Assembly: GCF_000153345.1 (NCBI RefSeq)
Contig: NZ_CH724125.1
Location: forward strand, 1,747,941-1,796,307
DNA length: 48,367 bases
Source: Neptuniibacter caesariensis
GTDB lineage: Bacteria; Pseudomonadota; Gammaproteobacteria; Pseudomonadales; Balneatricaceae
Direction of reading: 5' to 3'
Below are positions 38,940 through 48,291 of the stretch, piece after piece. Position 1 is the stretch's first letter, and every line of letters begins with the position of its first letter. The position numbers were made by a program, and so were the translations under genes. The notes beneath the pieces are model-generated. The model had not been told where the DNA came from, made no database searches, and was given only the letters and a program-made list of their open reading frames with translations.

Positions 38940-39998
38940 ATGCACTCTAAAGCATTGTGTTCAGATTCCTCTTCCGCACTTCATAACAACGCGACCGACT
39001 ACCTACGCGTTGAACAGTACGTTGCCGACTTTGTTACAGCACAAGCACTATATACCGCACTGAAGATCGACCTAATCGATGCAGTTGGCTACAAGCCTCA
39101 TTCAGAGACCATGCTAAATAAGGCCTACCCAGAATACGAAGCCTGCCCGATGCTCCTAGAGCAATTGCAGGCAGCTGGGGTAACAACGAAAGAGGAAGGC
39201 TACTGGAAACTCAGCGAAGAATTCAAAAAATGCCTGCCTTATAAAGACCTGCTTCTGGCAAAACTTGAGTTTGCCAATTTACTAGCTCCCGACCTTCTTC
39301 AGCACTACGAACTATTCTTAAAAGACCTGCCAGCCTTTATCCAACAAGCTAAAGTATTTGAGCTATTTGCTTACGATCGCTGCTTTGAGGTGACAGAAGA
39401 TAATATTCAGGCGACGAGAAACTGGATGCGTTTCACCACTAGCCTCACCCGCTATGAAGGCAGGGTCATTGCAAAACAAGTCGACTTGAAAGGCTCTCAG
39501 AAACATTTGGATATAGGGGGCAACAGTGGTGAATTTGCCCTACAACTATGCAAAGCCAACCCGGAACTCCGATCCACCGTGGTGGACCTGCCTGTGGTCT
39601 GCGAGGTAGGCAAACAGCACCTTTGCGATGAACCTGAAGCCAACCGGATCCGTTTTTTCGCTGCTGATGCATTGACCGACCCATTGCCAATGCAACAAGA
39701 CCTGGTCACTTTCAAGTCCATTCTGCATGACTGGCCGATACCCGCATGCGAAAGATTCATAAGCAGAGCGGCCGAAACACTCGCCCCAGAGGGACAAATT
39801 ATTATCTGCGAAAGGGGCCCACTCAATTTAAAAAAAACTGTCCCTTACGGATTACTCCCAATGCTACTCTTCAACCGTTCTTTCCGTTCAGCAGAACAGT
39901 ATCTGAAGATATTGCATGATCAGGGTTTCAAAAACTGCAGCGTACAGCAGTTCGAACTGGAAACACCGTTCTTTATGGTGATAGCCAAGCGCAATTAA
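38940..39998 (+). CDS. O-methyltransferase (Methyltransf_2 type)
   Basis: 352 residues. The N-terminal helical/winged-helix dimerisation part (about 15-150) precedes a SAM-binding Rossmann domain with HLDIGGNSGEFALQLCKANP, TVVDLPVVCEVGKQH and FKSILHDWPIPACERFI, which has the HDW catalytic-base motif of this family. Such enzymes methylate hydroxyls of aromatic or polyketide substrates, as in acetylserotonin- or hydroxyindole-type O-methyltransferases. The ribosome site CAGG is 7 bases before ATG. It converges with, and overlaps by 4 bp, the CoA-binding protein gene. The substrate is unknown. Confidence 0.83.
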   Translation: MHSKALCSDSSSALHNNATDYLRVEQYVADFVTAQALYTALKIDLIDAVGYKPHSETMLNKAYPEYEACPMLLEQLQAAGVTTKEEGYWKLSEEFKKCLPYKDLLLAKLEFANLLAPDLLQHYELFLKDLPAFIQQAKVFELFAYDRCFEVTEDNIQATRNWMRFTTSLTRYEGRVIAKQVDLKGSQKHLDIGGNSGEFALQLCKANPELRSTVVDLPVVCEVGKQHLCDEPEANRIRFFAADALTDPLPMQQDLVTFKSILHDWPIPACERFISRAAETLAPEGQIIICERGPLNLKKTVPYGLLPMLLFNRSFRSAEQYLKILHDQGFKNCSVQQFELETPFFMVIAKRN

Positions 39999-40420
39999 GC
40001 CGCTGGGGTTTTAACTCCCTGCTCAGGGATATCGATCTTTGGGCAACGATCCATAACGACCTTAAGCCCAGCCTCCGAGGCCCGGTCCGCCGCTTCGGGA
40101 TTAATAACGCCCAGCTGCATCCATACCGCTTTCGCACCGATTGCAATGGCCTGATCGACTGCTTCCCCAGCCGCCGCTGAATTACGGAAAATATCAACCA
40201 GATCTACCGGCTGATCAATATCAGATAACGAACCTTTAACAACCTGGCCATGTAATACCTCACCCGCCAGGGCCGGGTTAACAGGAATGACGTGATACCC
40301 GCATAGCTGTAGAAAAGCCATCACTCGATAACTTGCTCGTTCAGGTTTATTACTCGCACCGACCATGGCAATAACATGACTGCTCTCAAGGATTTCAACT
40401 GCCAATCGTTCATTTGTCAT
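39995..40420 (-). CDS. CoA-binding (YccU-like) protein
   Basis: 141 residues of the CoA_binding Rossmann family: VIAMVGASNKPERASYRVMAFL, GYHVIPVNPALAGEVLHGQ, VDLVDIFRNSAAAGEAVDQA and AKAVWMQLGVINPEAA. It resembles the nucleotide-binding domain of succinyl-CoA synthetase but has no catalytic partner domain. YccU-like proteins are widespread and poorly understood. The start at 40420 has AAGGAGG about 9 bases upstream and overlaps the moeB end by 11 bp; the frame is open to 40471. It is the last gene of the hemA-prfA-prmC-moeB run. Confidence 0.85.
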   Translation of the reverse strand: MTNERLAVEILESSHVIAMVGASNKPERASYRVMAFLQLCGYHVIPVNPALAGEVLHGQVVKGSLSDIDQPVDLVDIFRNSAAAGEAVDQAIAIGAKAVWMQLGVINPEAADRASEAGLKVVMDRCPKIDIPEQGVKTPAA

Positions 40421-41186
40421 GCTCACTCTCCTCCTTATGCAGATGGGCACAGACTGAGCACTCAGGATCACGGCGAAGCTTCAAACTTCTCCAATCCATT
40501 GTTTTTGCATCCAGAAGCAGCAATCGCCCTGCAAGACTTTCGCCCACAGAGGCCAATACTTTTAAAGCTTCCAGCGCTTGAACTGAACCGATAATCCCAA
40601 CCAAAGGAGACAAGACACCTGATTCTGAGCAAGTCAGCGCCTCATCACTCCCCTCTTTATAAAGGCATTGATAACATGGCGATTCTGGCTTAAGCGGATC
40701 ATATACAGCGACCTGCCCTTCCATTCTGATAGCAGCGCCCGAGACAAGCGGCTTTTTATTGTTGAAACAAGCCCGATTGATGGCAAAGCGAGTTGTAAAA
40801 TTATCGGTACAATCCACAACCAGGTCGACCGTTGCAATCAGTCGATCAAGGGCGTCATCATCCAGTCGTTCGTAAAGCGCCTTAACCCGGGTGTCTGGGT
40901 TCAGACTGGCGATGGTATTTCTAGCCGAATCAACTTTTGGGGCGCCAATACGCTTAGTATTATGGGCAATCTGACGCTGAAGATTAGAGAGCTCCACCTC
41001 ATCATCATCAACCAGAATAAGCTCGCCCACTCCCGCTGCAGCCAAGTACATTGCAACAGGGCTACCCAAACCGCCCAAACCGATTATTAACACAGTGGAA
41101 TTCAGCCAGATCTCCTGACCATTGATATCCACGTCGGGCAGCATGATCTGACGACTATACCTCAGTAACTGTTCATCACTCAGCAT
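40410..41186 (-). CDS. moeB: MoeB/ThiF-family adenylyltransferase
   Basis: 258 residues. ATP-binding VLIIGLGGLGSPVAMYLAAA, VDDDEVELSNLQRQI, the metal/adenylate Asp in VVDCTDNFTTRFAINR, and zinc ligands in SPCYQCLY and PECSVCAHLH. It adenylates the C-terminal Gly of a ubiquitin-like sulfur carrier such as MoaD or ThiS. Location immediately after prmC is conserved in many gammaproteobacteria, where it is called moeB or HesA/MoeB/ThiF. It starts one base before the prmC stop end, so it is translationally linked. A tRNA-modifying TcdA-type role is less likely given the zinc pairs and length. Confidence 0.87.
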   Translation of the reverse strand: MLSDEQLLRYSRQIMLPDVDINGQEIWLNSTVLIIGLGGLGSPVAMYLAAAGVGELILVDDDEVELSNLQRQIAHNTKRIGAPKVDSARNTIASLNPDTRVKALYERLDDDALDRLIATVDLVVDCTDNFTTRFAINRACFNNKKPLVSGAAIRMEGQVAVYDPLKPESPCYQCLYKEGSDEALTCSESGVLSPLVGIIGSVQALEALKVLASVGESLAGRLLLLDAKTMDWRSLKLRRDPECSVCAHLHKEESEHDK

Positions 41187-42038
41187 TCAACTCTCCTCAG
41201 CATAGCCATCGTGCGGCCATACACCGTAGGTAACCCTTTCATTCTGACCATAATCGCGCTGCGTTCCAACTTCCAGATAACCTAATGTTTGTAAAAGATT
41301 ACGACAGATCGGCCCCTGATCAAAGCCATGTTCAAAAGCCAGAACACCATTTTTATTCAGGAAATTTCGCCCCTGCTTGGCAATGAGTTCAATATCAGCC
41401 ATCCCCTGGTTTTCGGCGGTTAAAGCACTTAGCGGCTCAAAGCGGACATCCCCCTGATCAAGATGAGGATCCTCAGGATCAATATAGGGGGGATTCGATA
41501 CAATCATGTCAAAGCGCCCGGAATGAGGCTCATACCAGCTTCCCTGAAGGACCTGCATATTCGTTATATGCAAACGCTGGCGATTTCGCTCTGCAAGCTC
41601 CGCCGCCTCTTTAACGTAGTCCGAAGCAAACACTTCCCAACCCGGGTTTTCTTTCGCTAGTGCCAATGCAACTGCACCCGTTCCCGTGCCCAGATCAACA
41701 ACCCTCGCCGCTGGCAGCGAACATAGCTCTAAAGCCTTTTCGACCAATACTTCAGTATCCGGACGAGGTATCAATGTGTGCGGGGAAACTTCCAGCTCGA
41801 AGCTCCAGAAACCTCTTTTCCCTATGATATGCGCGACCGGTTCACCTTTTAGGCGCCTCTGCAGCAACTGCTCCAGACTTTCCTGCTCTCCAGGCTGTAA
41901 TTCTCGTTCAGGCCAGGTGAAGAGGTAACTTTCCGGTTTATCCAGAACATGGCACAACAAATACTGCATATCCAGTTGGGGAGAGTCACTGATCGCAGCT
42001 AATTTTTCACTTAGCTGTAAAGCCTGTTTGATCTGCAT
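41187..42038 (-). CDS. prmC: PrmC (HemK), release-factor glutamine methyltransferase
   Basis: 283 residues. A helical N-terminal substrate-binding domain (about 1-80) precedes the SAM-binding domain with VVDLGTGTGAVALALAKENP and the catalytic NPPYI motif (MIVSNPPYIDPEDPHL). It methylates the Gln of the GGQ motif in release factors, so it serves prfA just upstream. Length is normal (276-285). A strong hairpin plus T run lies between the two genes, so some of its expression may depend on read-through. Confidence 0.95.
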   Translation of the reverse strand: MQIKQALQLSEKLAAISDSPQLDMQYLLCHVLDKPESYLFTWPERELQPGEQESLEQLLQRRLKGEPVAHIIGKRGFWSFELEVSPHTLIPRPDTEVLVEKALELCSLPAARVVDLGTGTGAVALALAKENPGWEVFASDYVKEAAELAERNRQRLHITNMQVLQGSWYEPHSGRFDMIVSNPPYIDPEDPHLDQGDVRFEPLSALTAENQGMADIELIAKQGRNFLNKNGVLAFEHGFDQGPICRNLLQTLGYLEVGTQRDYGQNERVTYGVWPHDGYAEES

Positions 42039-42056
42039 AATAATTCTTCAGATATG

Positions 42057-42079
42057 AAAAAGGGCCCTATTGGCCCTTT
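42057..42079 (-). terminator. Terminator-like hairpin between prfA and prmC
   Basis: On the minus strand AAAGGGCC-AATAG-GGCCCTTT followed by TT; the 8-bp stem overlaps the prfA stop codon. It has all the parts of an intrinsic terminator but sits inside a conserved operon, 19 bp before prmC, so it may be leaky. Confidence 0.75.
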
Positions 42080-43166
42080 AACTTTCTTCGGACAGAGCCC
42101 CTAGTTGCTCTGCCTGATATTCGTTCATTAATGGCTCAACGACATGCTGAAGCTCGCCACTAATCACTTCTTGTAATTTATACAGGGTGAGATTGATTCG
42201 ATGGTCAGTTACTCGCCCTTGCGGATAATTGTAGGTACGAATACGCTCTGAGCGATCACCACTCCCCACCAAGCTCTTACGTGTACTCGCCAGTTCAGCC
42301 GCCTGGCGTTCCTCTTCGGCTGCTTGCAAACGCGAAGCTAGCAAGGACATCGCTTTAGCGCGATTTTTATGCTGGGAGCGCTCTTCCTGACACTCAACCA
42401 CAACCCCGGTAGGAATGTGCGTAATTCGAATCGCCGAATCTGTCTTGTTTACGTGCTGGCCGCCCGCACCTGATGCACGGAACGTATCGATTCGCAGATC
42501 CGCTTTGTTTATTTCGATCTCTGCTGATTCATCCATCTCTGCCATAATAGCGACAGTGCAGGCTGATGTATGGATACGACCCTGAGATTCCGTCTCTGGG
42601 ACTCGCTGTACACGGTGGGCACCTGATTCAAATTTCAGCTGCGAATAAACATTAGTACCAACGATACGAGAGATTATTTCCTTGTAGCCACCATGCTCAC
42701 CTTCATTCGCACTCACCACTTCAACACGCCAGCCCTGAACTTCTGCATAGCGGGAATACATACGAAACAGGTCGCCCGCAAAAATAGCCGCTTCATCACC
42801 GCCGGTTCCCGCGCGGACTTCCAGAAAGACATTACGTGAATCATTAGGGTCTTTTGGTAATAGCAGAATCTGCAATTCACCTTCTAACGACTCGATCCGC
42901 GCCTTAACTTCCGGGTACTCTTCTTTAGCCATTTCGCGCATATCCGGATCACTGTCAGCCATCATCATTTCGGCTTCTTCCAGATCTTCCTGCGCCTGAG
43001 TATAGGCTTCAAAGGCTTTAACTACAGGCTCAAGCTCTGAGTACTCCATCGAATACTCACGAAACTTCTCCTGATCAGAAATGACTTCTGGATCCGATAG
43101 CAATGCTGCCAGCTCTTCATAGCGATCGCTAAGCTTTTCCAGCTTACTTAAGATAGATTCTTTCAT
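42078..43166 (-). CDS. prfA: Peptide chain release factor 1 (RF1)
   Basis: 362 residues with the codon-reading PxT-type region (the [16 protein letters not shown] block, then [16 protein letters not shown]) and the peptidyl-hydrolysis motif GGQ in [20 protein letters not shown]. It recognises UAA and UAG stop codons and releases the nascent chain. Its ATG overlaps the hemA stop by one base, and it precedes prmC, which methylates its GGQ Gln. Nothing unusual is seen in sequence or length. Confidence 0.97.
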   Translation of the reverse strand: MKESILSKLEKLSDRYEELAALLSDPEVISDQEKFREYSMEYSELEPVVKAFEAYTQAQEDLEEAEMMMADSDPDMREMAKEEYPEVKARIESLEGELQILLLPKDPNDSRNVFLEVRAGTGGDEAAIFAGDLFRMYSRYAEVQGWRVEVVSANEGEHGGYKEIISRIVGTNVYSQLKFESGAHRVQRVPETESQGRIHTSACTVAIMAEMDESAEIEINKADLRIDTFRASGAGGQHVNKTDSAIRITHIPTGVVVECQEERSQHKNRAKAMSLLASRLQAAEEERQAAELASTRKSLVGSGDRSERIRTYNYPQGRVTDHRINLTLYKLQEVISGELQHVVEPLMNEYQAEQLGALSEES

Positions 43167-44440
43167 TATTTTCCGTCGTTCTTTGAATAGTCACCCAACT
43201 GATGTAGCTCCTGAACAAGATCCAGCATATCAGTTCGACCCTCTGCGCTTGCTTTACGCATCTGAATGGTTGGGTGATGCAGCATTTTATTGGTAAGGCT
43301 TTTGGCAAGCATATTGAGCACTTCCTCAGCCGGCTTCCCGGCATTGAGCTGTTTAAACGCTTTTTCCAACTCCTGATCGCGAAGTGCTTCAGCTTTACCC
43401 CTGAAGACCGTTAGGAGATCTACAGCATCCAACGTCCTCAATTGACGCATAAATTCATGCGCGCCATTTTCGATAATAGATTCAGCCTGGCGCGCAGCAT
43501 TTTCACGACTACGCTGATTTTCTTCGATTACCTCTTTAAGGTCATCGACGGTATAAAGGTATACATCATCCAGCTCGGCAACCTGCGCCTCAATATCACG
43601 TGGCACGGCGATATCAACCATAAAAATCGGACGATGCTTACGTTTTTTTAACGCAGTTTCAACTGCGCCTTTACCCAGAATAGGCAACTGGCTCGCTGTG
43701 GATGCAATAACAATATCAGCATCCGCCAGTGCTTCTGGAATGTCACCCAGCAGTATAGCCTTACCCGAAAACTCCTCCGCCAGGGATAAAGCTCGGCTAA
43801 GCGTTCGGTTCGCAACGGTGATATCTTTAACCCCCGCGTTGCCTAAGTGACGGGCTACCAGCTCGATAGTTTCTCCAGCACCGATTAACAAAGCTTTACT
43901 GCGGCTCATATCTGAAAAGATGTGCTGAGCAAGACTAACAGCGGCATAGGCAACTGACACTGGGTTTTCACCGATTGCAGTATCTGTTCTAACCTGCTTG
44001 GCGACTGAAAAGGTCTGCTGAAACAGCCGACCCAGCTCAGCACCAACCAGGCCATTATCCTGAGACAAGCTGTAAGCTGATTTTAGCTGCCCAAGAATCT
44101 GAGGTTCGCCCAACACCAGCGAATCAAGACCACTGGCCACGCGCATCATGTGCTTAGCAGCATCTTCGTCCCAGAAAGCGTAGGAGCTTTGCTGCAGCTC
44201 ATCCGGATCAAGGCCGTGGTAGCCACCAAGCCATTCCAGTAAGGCCCTTGACCCCTGTAACTCTGATGAGCAATACACCTCGGTCCGATTACAGGTAGAC
44301 AGAATAGCGATCTCTTGTAAGCCAGCGGTCTCCCGAGCTGCCAGCATCGCTTCTGCCAATAATTCAGGCGCAAACGCCACACGTTCGCGAACCTCAACTG
44401 AAGCAGTTTTGTGATTGATGCCTAATGCAAGTAATGCCAT
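43166..44440 (-). CDS. hemA: Glutamyl-tRNA reductase
   Basis: 424 residues opening [23 protein letters not shown]. The catalytic Cys is in [13 protein letters not shown], the tRNA/substrate region in [19 protein letters not shown], and the NADPH Rossmann motif in [20 protein letters not shown]-terminal dimerisation helix domain ends the protein. It reduces glutamyl-tRNA to glutamate-1-semialdehyde, the first step of haem synthesis by the C5 route. The frame is open to 44560, but the ATG at 44440 gives the universal family start. It heads hemA-prfA-prmC-moeB, divergent from the TPR-lolB unit. Confidence 0.96.
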   Translation of the reverse strand: MALLALGINHKTASVEVRERVAFAPELLAEAMLAARETAGLQEIAILSTCNRTEVYCSSELQGSRALLEWLGGYHGLDPDELQQSSYAFWDEDAAKHMMRVASGLDSLVLGEPQILGQLKSAYSLSQDNGLVGAELGRLFQQTFSVAKQVRTDTAIGENPVSVAYAAVSLAQHIFSDMSRSKALLIGAGETIELVARHLGNAGVKDITVANRTLSRALSLAEEFSGKAILLGDIPEALADADIVIASTASQLPILGKGAVETALKKRKHRPIFMVDIAVPRDIEAQVAELDDVYLYTVDDLKEVIEENQRSRENAARQAESIIENGAHEFMRQLRTLDAVDLLTVFRGKAEALRDQELEKAFKQLNAGKPAEEVLNMLAKSLTNKMLHHPTIQMRKASAEGRTDMLDLVQELHQLGDYSKNDGK

Positions 44441-44615
44441 TTTCGCCGCCAAGAAACCTACGCCGTTACCTAAACTGATCTCAAAATTGGCCAAAGCCAA
44501 TAGAAATAAGCGCGCTATGATACAACGCTTTGGGCTAAAGGTTAAAACTCCATATACCAAATAAGGGAACTTCTGCGCTAAATCAGGTCTTTATAACTAG
44601 GCAAAAACCTTTTCC

Positions 44616-44631
44616 GTGGCTGACAAGCCAC
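44616..44631. repeat. Inverted repeat in the hemA/TPR divergent gap
   Basis: GTGGCT-GACA-AGCCAC, a perfect 6-bp repeat in the 253-bp gap between hemA and the TPR lipoprotein. It could be a regulator site or a leader hairpin. No other strong signal is seen in this gap apart from a TATAGT -10-like hexamer near 44646. Confidence 0.35.
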
Positions 44632-44693
44632 TACCTGTTCAACTATAGTGAGCAAATGAGTTCAGGGATGTCAGAGGCAAAAGTACAGTTTTC

Positions 44694-46388
44694 ATGAATA
44701 GATTGTTATTAATACCTGTTGTTGTGCTACTTGGGCTTCAAGGCTGTAAATCTGTACCTACACAGCCGTCACCCCCAAAACTCGCCTCCCCTGAATATGT
44801 TGCCGGAGAGTTTAATCAGGAATCTCTCTACGATCTTTTGCTCGCTGAAATTGCCGGCCAGAATCGTCTTTTCCCTGTCGCCCTGGATAACTATGTCACT
44901 CAAGCTAAGAAGACCCAAGACGCAGGCGTCGCCGAGCGGGCGACCAGAATTGCTCAATATTTGCGAGATACCGATAAAATCATCGAAACGGCTCGTATCT
45001 GGAGAGAGATAGATAGCGAAAACCCTGAACCCTATCAGATAGAAGCGAATATGCTTCTCCATCAGGGGCTCTATCAGGAGGCGCTCCCTCTCGTTAAAAA
45101 AGCCCTCGAGTTTGATGCCCTTAGAACCCTCGCTCTTATTCGCGGACAGGCAAACCGTATCAATAAAGATGTGCTTTCAAGCTATGTAACAATGCTCAAG
45201 GCATTCCGTACGGAAGAAACACCCAGGGCCGACCTTGAACTGACCCTTGCGCTTCTGCACAAAGCGGAAGGAGCTACCCAATCAGCCCTATCCGCATTCA
45301 ACCGGGCTCTATCTATCGATCCAGACAACCCTGAAGCGCTGATCCAAAAGGCGGAGCTCTTACGTGAAGATGAAGACATTAAGGGCGCTTTACAGCTAAT
45401 CGAAGCGGCATTCGAACAGCAGCCGGAAAATCGCCAGCTTCACATTTTGTATACCCAGCTACTTTTCCAGACTAAACAAACGAAGAAAGGGGTTACTCAA
45501 GCCGAAGCGCTGGTTCAAAACAATCTGAAAGACCATCAACTAACCTATTATCTGGCACTCCTAATGCTTGAAAATGAAGCACCTGAGAGCGCCCTTAAAG
45601 CCTTTAACCATCTTCTTGAGCTGAAGCCTGAAGATACTTCTCCGAACTTTTATCTGGGCCATATAGCTCAGGCAAAAGGCGATAAAGAAACGGCAATCAA
45701 GCATTATTCGGCCGTATCAAATGGCAACAATGTTCTTCAATCATTATCCCGTGCTATCGGCTTATTAAACGACAGCGCGGAACGGGAGAAAGTTGAGAGC
45801 ATTCTGAGTGAAGCCCGAAGCTCACTTCCTGATCAGGCTCCGCAGCTGTTTACCTTAGAGGCAGAGTGGCTCAATCTGCATAACTACAAAGAAGAAGCAC
45901 TGACATTATTAGAAGATGCGCTGGGGCTTTTTACCGATAACACGACCCTGTTATACACACGCGCAATGATGGTTGAGTCCACTGACTTTCCTTTAGCTGA
46001 ACAAGACCTGCGACGAGTTTTAGAGCTGGAGCCTGATAATTCAACAGCTCAAAATGCTTTAGGTTACACGCTTCTTCTACATACAAGCAGATATGAGGAA
46101 GCCCTGGAGCTCATTCAAGCTGCGTTAAATAGTGAACCGGAAGACCCTGCGATTCTTGATTCTATGGGCTGGGCTCTTTTCAAACTAGAACGCTATAACG
46201 AAGCGCTACCCTATCTTGAGAAAGCCCATGCCCTGTATTCAGATCCTGAGGTTTCTAGCCACCTGATTCAGACCTACTGGGCGCTCGGACAGAAAGACAG
46301 AGCACTGGATCTATTAAACAAGAGCCGCGCTGAAAGCCCGGACAATCCTTTTCTTGAAGAAGCTGCACAGTTGATCGATGCTAACTAA
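44694..46388 (+). CDS. TPR-repeat lipoprotein
   Basis: 564 residues. The lipoprotein signal LLLIPVVVLLGLQGCKS has its lipobox Cys at residue 18. At least eight tetratricopeptide-like helix pairs follow, for example SALSAFNRALSIDPDNPEAL, DLRRVLELEPDNSTAQNALG and ILDSMGWALFKLERYNEALP. It is probably anchored in the outer membrane, facing the periplasm, as a scaffold. The gene before lolB in this conserved locus of pseudomonads is likewise a large TPR protein of unsettled function. It overlaps lolB by 11 bp, so the two are co-translated. The ribosome site is weak. Confidence 0.9.
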   Translation: MNRLLLIPVVVLLGLQGCKSVPTQPSPPKLASPEYVAGEFNQESLYDLLLAEIAGQNRLFPVALDNYVTQAKKTQDAGVAERATRIAQYLRDTDKIIETARIWREIDSENPEPYQIEANMLLHQGLYQEALPLVKKALEFDALRTLALIRGQANRINKDVLSSYVTMLKAFRTEETPRADLELTLALLHKAEGATQSALSAFNRALSIDPDNPEALIQKAELLREDEDIKGALQLIEAAFEQQPENRQLHILYTQLLFQTKQTKKGVTQAEALVQNNLKDHQLTYYLALLMLENEAPESALKAFNHLLELKPEDTSPNFYLGHIAQAKGDKETAIKHYSAVSNGNNVLQSLSRAIGLLNDSAEREKVESILSEARSSLPDQAPQLFTLEAEWLNLHNYKEEALTLLEDALGLFTDNTTLLYTRAMMVESTDFPLAEQDLRRVLELEPDNSTAQNALGYTLLLHTSRYEEALELIQAALNSEPEDPAILDSMGWALFKLERYNEALPYLEKAHALYSDPEVSSHLIQTYWALGQKDRALDLLNKSRAESPDNPFLEEAAQLIDAN

Positions 46389-46983
46389 ATCTGTTTCCCG
46401 ACTCATAGTACTTTTCCTATTCGGTTCATTCATGGTCGGCTGTAGCCTAACGCCGACCCAAATTCCAGAGCCTGTAGACACCCTTTCCTGGCAAGAGAGA
46501 CAGGACCAATTGGCCCGTTTCACTGAGTGGGAGATCAGTGGCAAGATCGGAATCATAACGGAGCAAGATAGTCAGTCTGCCAGCTTGAAATGGTTCCAGG
46601 AGGAACAGGAATACCAGATAGATATTCGTGGCCCATGGGGGCATGGGGGCGCATCTATTTTTGGCAAACCCGGCGACGTAACAATTGATATTGCAGGGGA
46701 AGGTAAATTCCATGGTGCGAGCCCCGAATTCATTATGCAAGAAAGGCTCGGCTGGCAACTACCTATCAGCGACATCTACTGGTGGATAAGAGGATTACCA
46801 GCGCCTGAGAAAGCGTATCAACACTCACTCAATAATAACCGCCTGAAACAACTCAATCAGAGCGGCTGGGATATACAATACCTTAGCTATAATAACCATC
46901 TGCCAGCTCTGCCCAAGAAAATGCGTATGAGCCGTGACGGACTTAAAGTCACACTCGTACTCAGCAGCTGGATACCACGATAA
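46378..46983 (+). CDS. lolB: LolB outer-membrane lipoprotein receptor
   Basis: 201 residues with lipoprotein signal VLFLFGSFMVGCSLTP (Cys in the lipobox). A beta-sheet domain follows: FTEWEISGKIGIITEQDSQSA, YQIDIRGPWGHGGASIFG, and the LolB-typical DIYWWIRGLPAP and GWDIQYLSY blocks. It receives lipoproteins from LolA and inserts them in the outer membrane. Length is typical (about 200). In Pseudomonas lolB is followed by ispE, but here tRNA-Gln follows after about 110 bp. Confidence 0.93.
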   Translation: MLTKSVSRLIVLFLFGSFMVGCSLTPTQIPEPVDTLSWQERQDQLARFTEWEISGKIGIITEQDSQSASLKWFQEEQEYQIDIRGPWGHGGASIFGKPGDVTIDIAGEGKFHGASPEFIMQERLGWQLPISDIYWWIRGLPAPEKAYQHSLNNNRLKQLNQSGWDIQYLSYNNHLPALPKKMRMSRDGLKVTLVLSSWIPR

Positions 46984-47021
46984 TTTGGTGAAATTATAAG
47001 CACTCATACCACCTTACAGGT

Positions 47022-47050
47022 TTGACTTTGCCTGATCAATCCTAGATAAT
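47022..47050 (+). promoter_or_regulatory. Sigma-70 promoter of tRNA-Gln and perhaps prs
   Basis: TTGACT-N17-GATAAT matches -35 and -10 at 5 of 6 each. A GC-rich discriminator (CTGCGCC) follows, as in growth-rate and ppGpp controlled stable-RNA promoters. The tRNA begins about 40 bp later. Confidence 0.8.
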
Positions 47051-47096
47051 CTGCGCCTCTTTCAACGGGAGGCCGGTCCTCCAAGAGGAATAATGT

Positions 47097-47171
47097 TGGG
47101 GTATCGCCAAGCGGTAAGGCACTGGATTCTGATTCCAGTATGCGGAGGTTCGAATCCTCCTACCCCAGCCA
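47097..47171 (+). tRNA. tRNA-Gln (anticodon CUG)
   Basis: 75 bases including encoded CCA. Acceptor stem TGGGGTA/TACCCCA, D arm TCGCCAAGCGGTAAGGCA, anticodon stem CTGGA/TCCAG with loop TTCTGAT giving anticodon CTG, and T arm with GGTTCGAATCC. Nearly identical to E. coli glnV. It reads CAG codons. It lies between lolB and prs, as in pseudomonads, and prs may share its transcript. Confidence 0.97.
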
Positions 47172-47235
47172 AATGCCTATGAACGGTTCCCGATCTACAG
47201 ATTCCGAACAAATTACAATCGAAAAGGTGCACGCC

Positions 47236-48177
47236 GTGTCCAAGATGATGGTCTTCACTGGCAATGCTAACCCTGATCTAGCGCGTAAAGTAGTTGATCG
47301 CCTGGATATCCCTATGGGTAAAGCAAATGTTGGTCGTTTTAGCGATGGTGAAGTAAGCGTTGAGATTCAGGAAAACGTTCGTGGTAAAGACGTTTTTATA
47401 ATCCAGTCTACCTGCGCGCCAACTAACGACAATCTGATGGAACTGATTGTACTAGCAGATGCGCTTCGTCGCGCTTCCGCTTCACGTATTACAGCCGTTG
47501 TACCTTACTTCGGTTACGCACGTCAGGATCGTCGCCCACGTTCAGCCCGTGTACCTATCACTGCAAAAGTAGTTGCAGACATGATGACTGCAATCGGTAT
47601 CGACCGCGTACTGACAGTTGACCTGCACGCTGACCAGATCCAGGGATTCTTCTCTGTACCTGTAGACAACGTTTATGGTTCCCCAGTACTTCTGGACGAT
47701 ATCGCTGATCAGGAATACGAAAATACCATGATCGTTTCCCCTGATGTTGGCGGTGTAGTTCGTGCTCGTGCTGTTGCGAAACAGCTGGATTGCGATCTGG
47801 CGATTATCGATAAGCGTCGCGAACGCGCTAACGAATCTGATGTTATGAACATCATCGGCGATGTTGAAGGTCGCACTTGTGTCCTGGTCGACGATATGTG
47901 CGACACAGCAGGCACACTATGTAAAGCCGCTAAGGCACTGAAAGCTCAAGGCGCTGAACGTGTTGTTGCGTATGCAACTCACGCAGTACTTTCAGGCCCG
48001 GCAATTACGAATATTACTAATTCAGATCTGGATGAGTTTGTTGTAACTGACACCATCCCACTGTCTGAATCAGCACAAGCATGCTCTAAGATTCGCCAGC
48101 TAACTCTGGCGCCTCTACTGGCTGAAGCTGTTCGCCGAGTATGCAACGAAGAATCTATCAGCGCGATGTTCCGTTAA
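47236..48177 (+). CDS. prs: Ribose-phosphate pyrophosphokinase (PRPP synthetase)
   Basis: 313 residues from the GTG at 47236 (AAGG about 8 bases upstream, aligned with the E. coli start). The flexible ATP region is [12 protein letters not shown] and [18 protein letters not shown], the catalytic His is in [13 protein letters not shown], and the PRPP loop is [17 protein letters not shown]. It makes PRPP from ribose-5-phosphate and ATP for nucleotide, His and Trp synthesis. The frame is open through the tRNA end to 47140, which is clearly not coding. Class I length is normal. The DTAG variant of DTGG is, from memory, also found in pseudomonads. Confidence 0.97.
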   Translation: MSKMMVFTGNANPDLARKVVDRLDIPMGKANVGRFSDGEVSVEIQENVRGKDVFIIQSTCAPTNDNLMELIVLADALRRASASRITAVVPYFGYARQDRRPRSARVPITAKVVADMMTAIGIDRVLTVDLHADQIQGFFSVPVDNVYGSPVLLDDIADQEYENTMIVSPDVGGVVRARAVAKQLDCDLAIIDKRRERANESDVMNIIGDVEGRTCVLVDDMCDTAGTLCKAAKALKAQGAERVVAYATHAVLSGPAITNITNSDLDEFVVTDTIPLSESAQACSKIRQLTLAPLLAEAVRRVCNEESISAMFR

Positions 48178-48196
48178 GAACATCCACTGATAACGT

Positions 48197-48231
48197 GCTC
48201 TACCTCGGTAGAGCGAATAGCCCACAAGGGC
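48197..48231 (+). other. Two small hairpins in the prs-rplY gap
   Basis: GCTCTACC-TC-GGTAGAGC (48197-48214) and GCCC-ACAA-GGGC (48220-48231) follow the prs stop in tandem, ahead of the terminator at 48239-48270. They may stabilise the prs mRNA 3' end or be part of an rplY leader. Confidence 0.45.
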
Positions 48232-48238
48232 ACAAAAT

Positions 48239-48270
48239 CTGCAAAACCTGGTCGCAAGGTTTTGCAGTTT
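48239..48270 (+). terminator. Intrinsic terminator between prs and rplY
   Basis: Perfect 11-bp stem CTGCAAAACCT/AGGTTTTGCAG with a 7-base loop, followed by TTTGTTT. It should separate prs from rplY. Confidence 0.85.
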
Positions 48271-48291
48271 GTTTATTTAAAGGTATGAAAA

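Noticed and set aside
39466-39826. Overlapping minus-strand frames within the O-methyltransferase gene
   Set aside because: They are shadows of a well-supported gene with intact SAM motifs; no ribosome sites or family features.
44441-44560. hemA N-terminal extension of 40 residues
   Set aside because: The family start [10 protein letters not shown] is at 44440; the extension has no conserved features.
47140-47235. prs N-terminal extension beginning inside the tRNA
   Set aside because: It starts within tRNA-Gln sequence; the GTG at 47236 has a ribosome site and aligns with known Prs starts.
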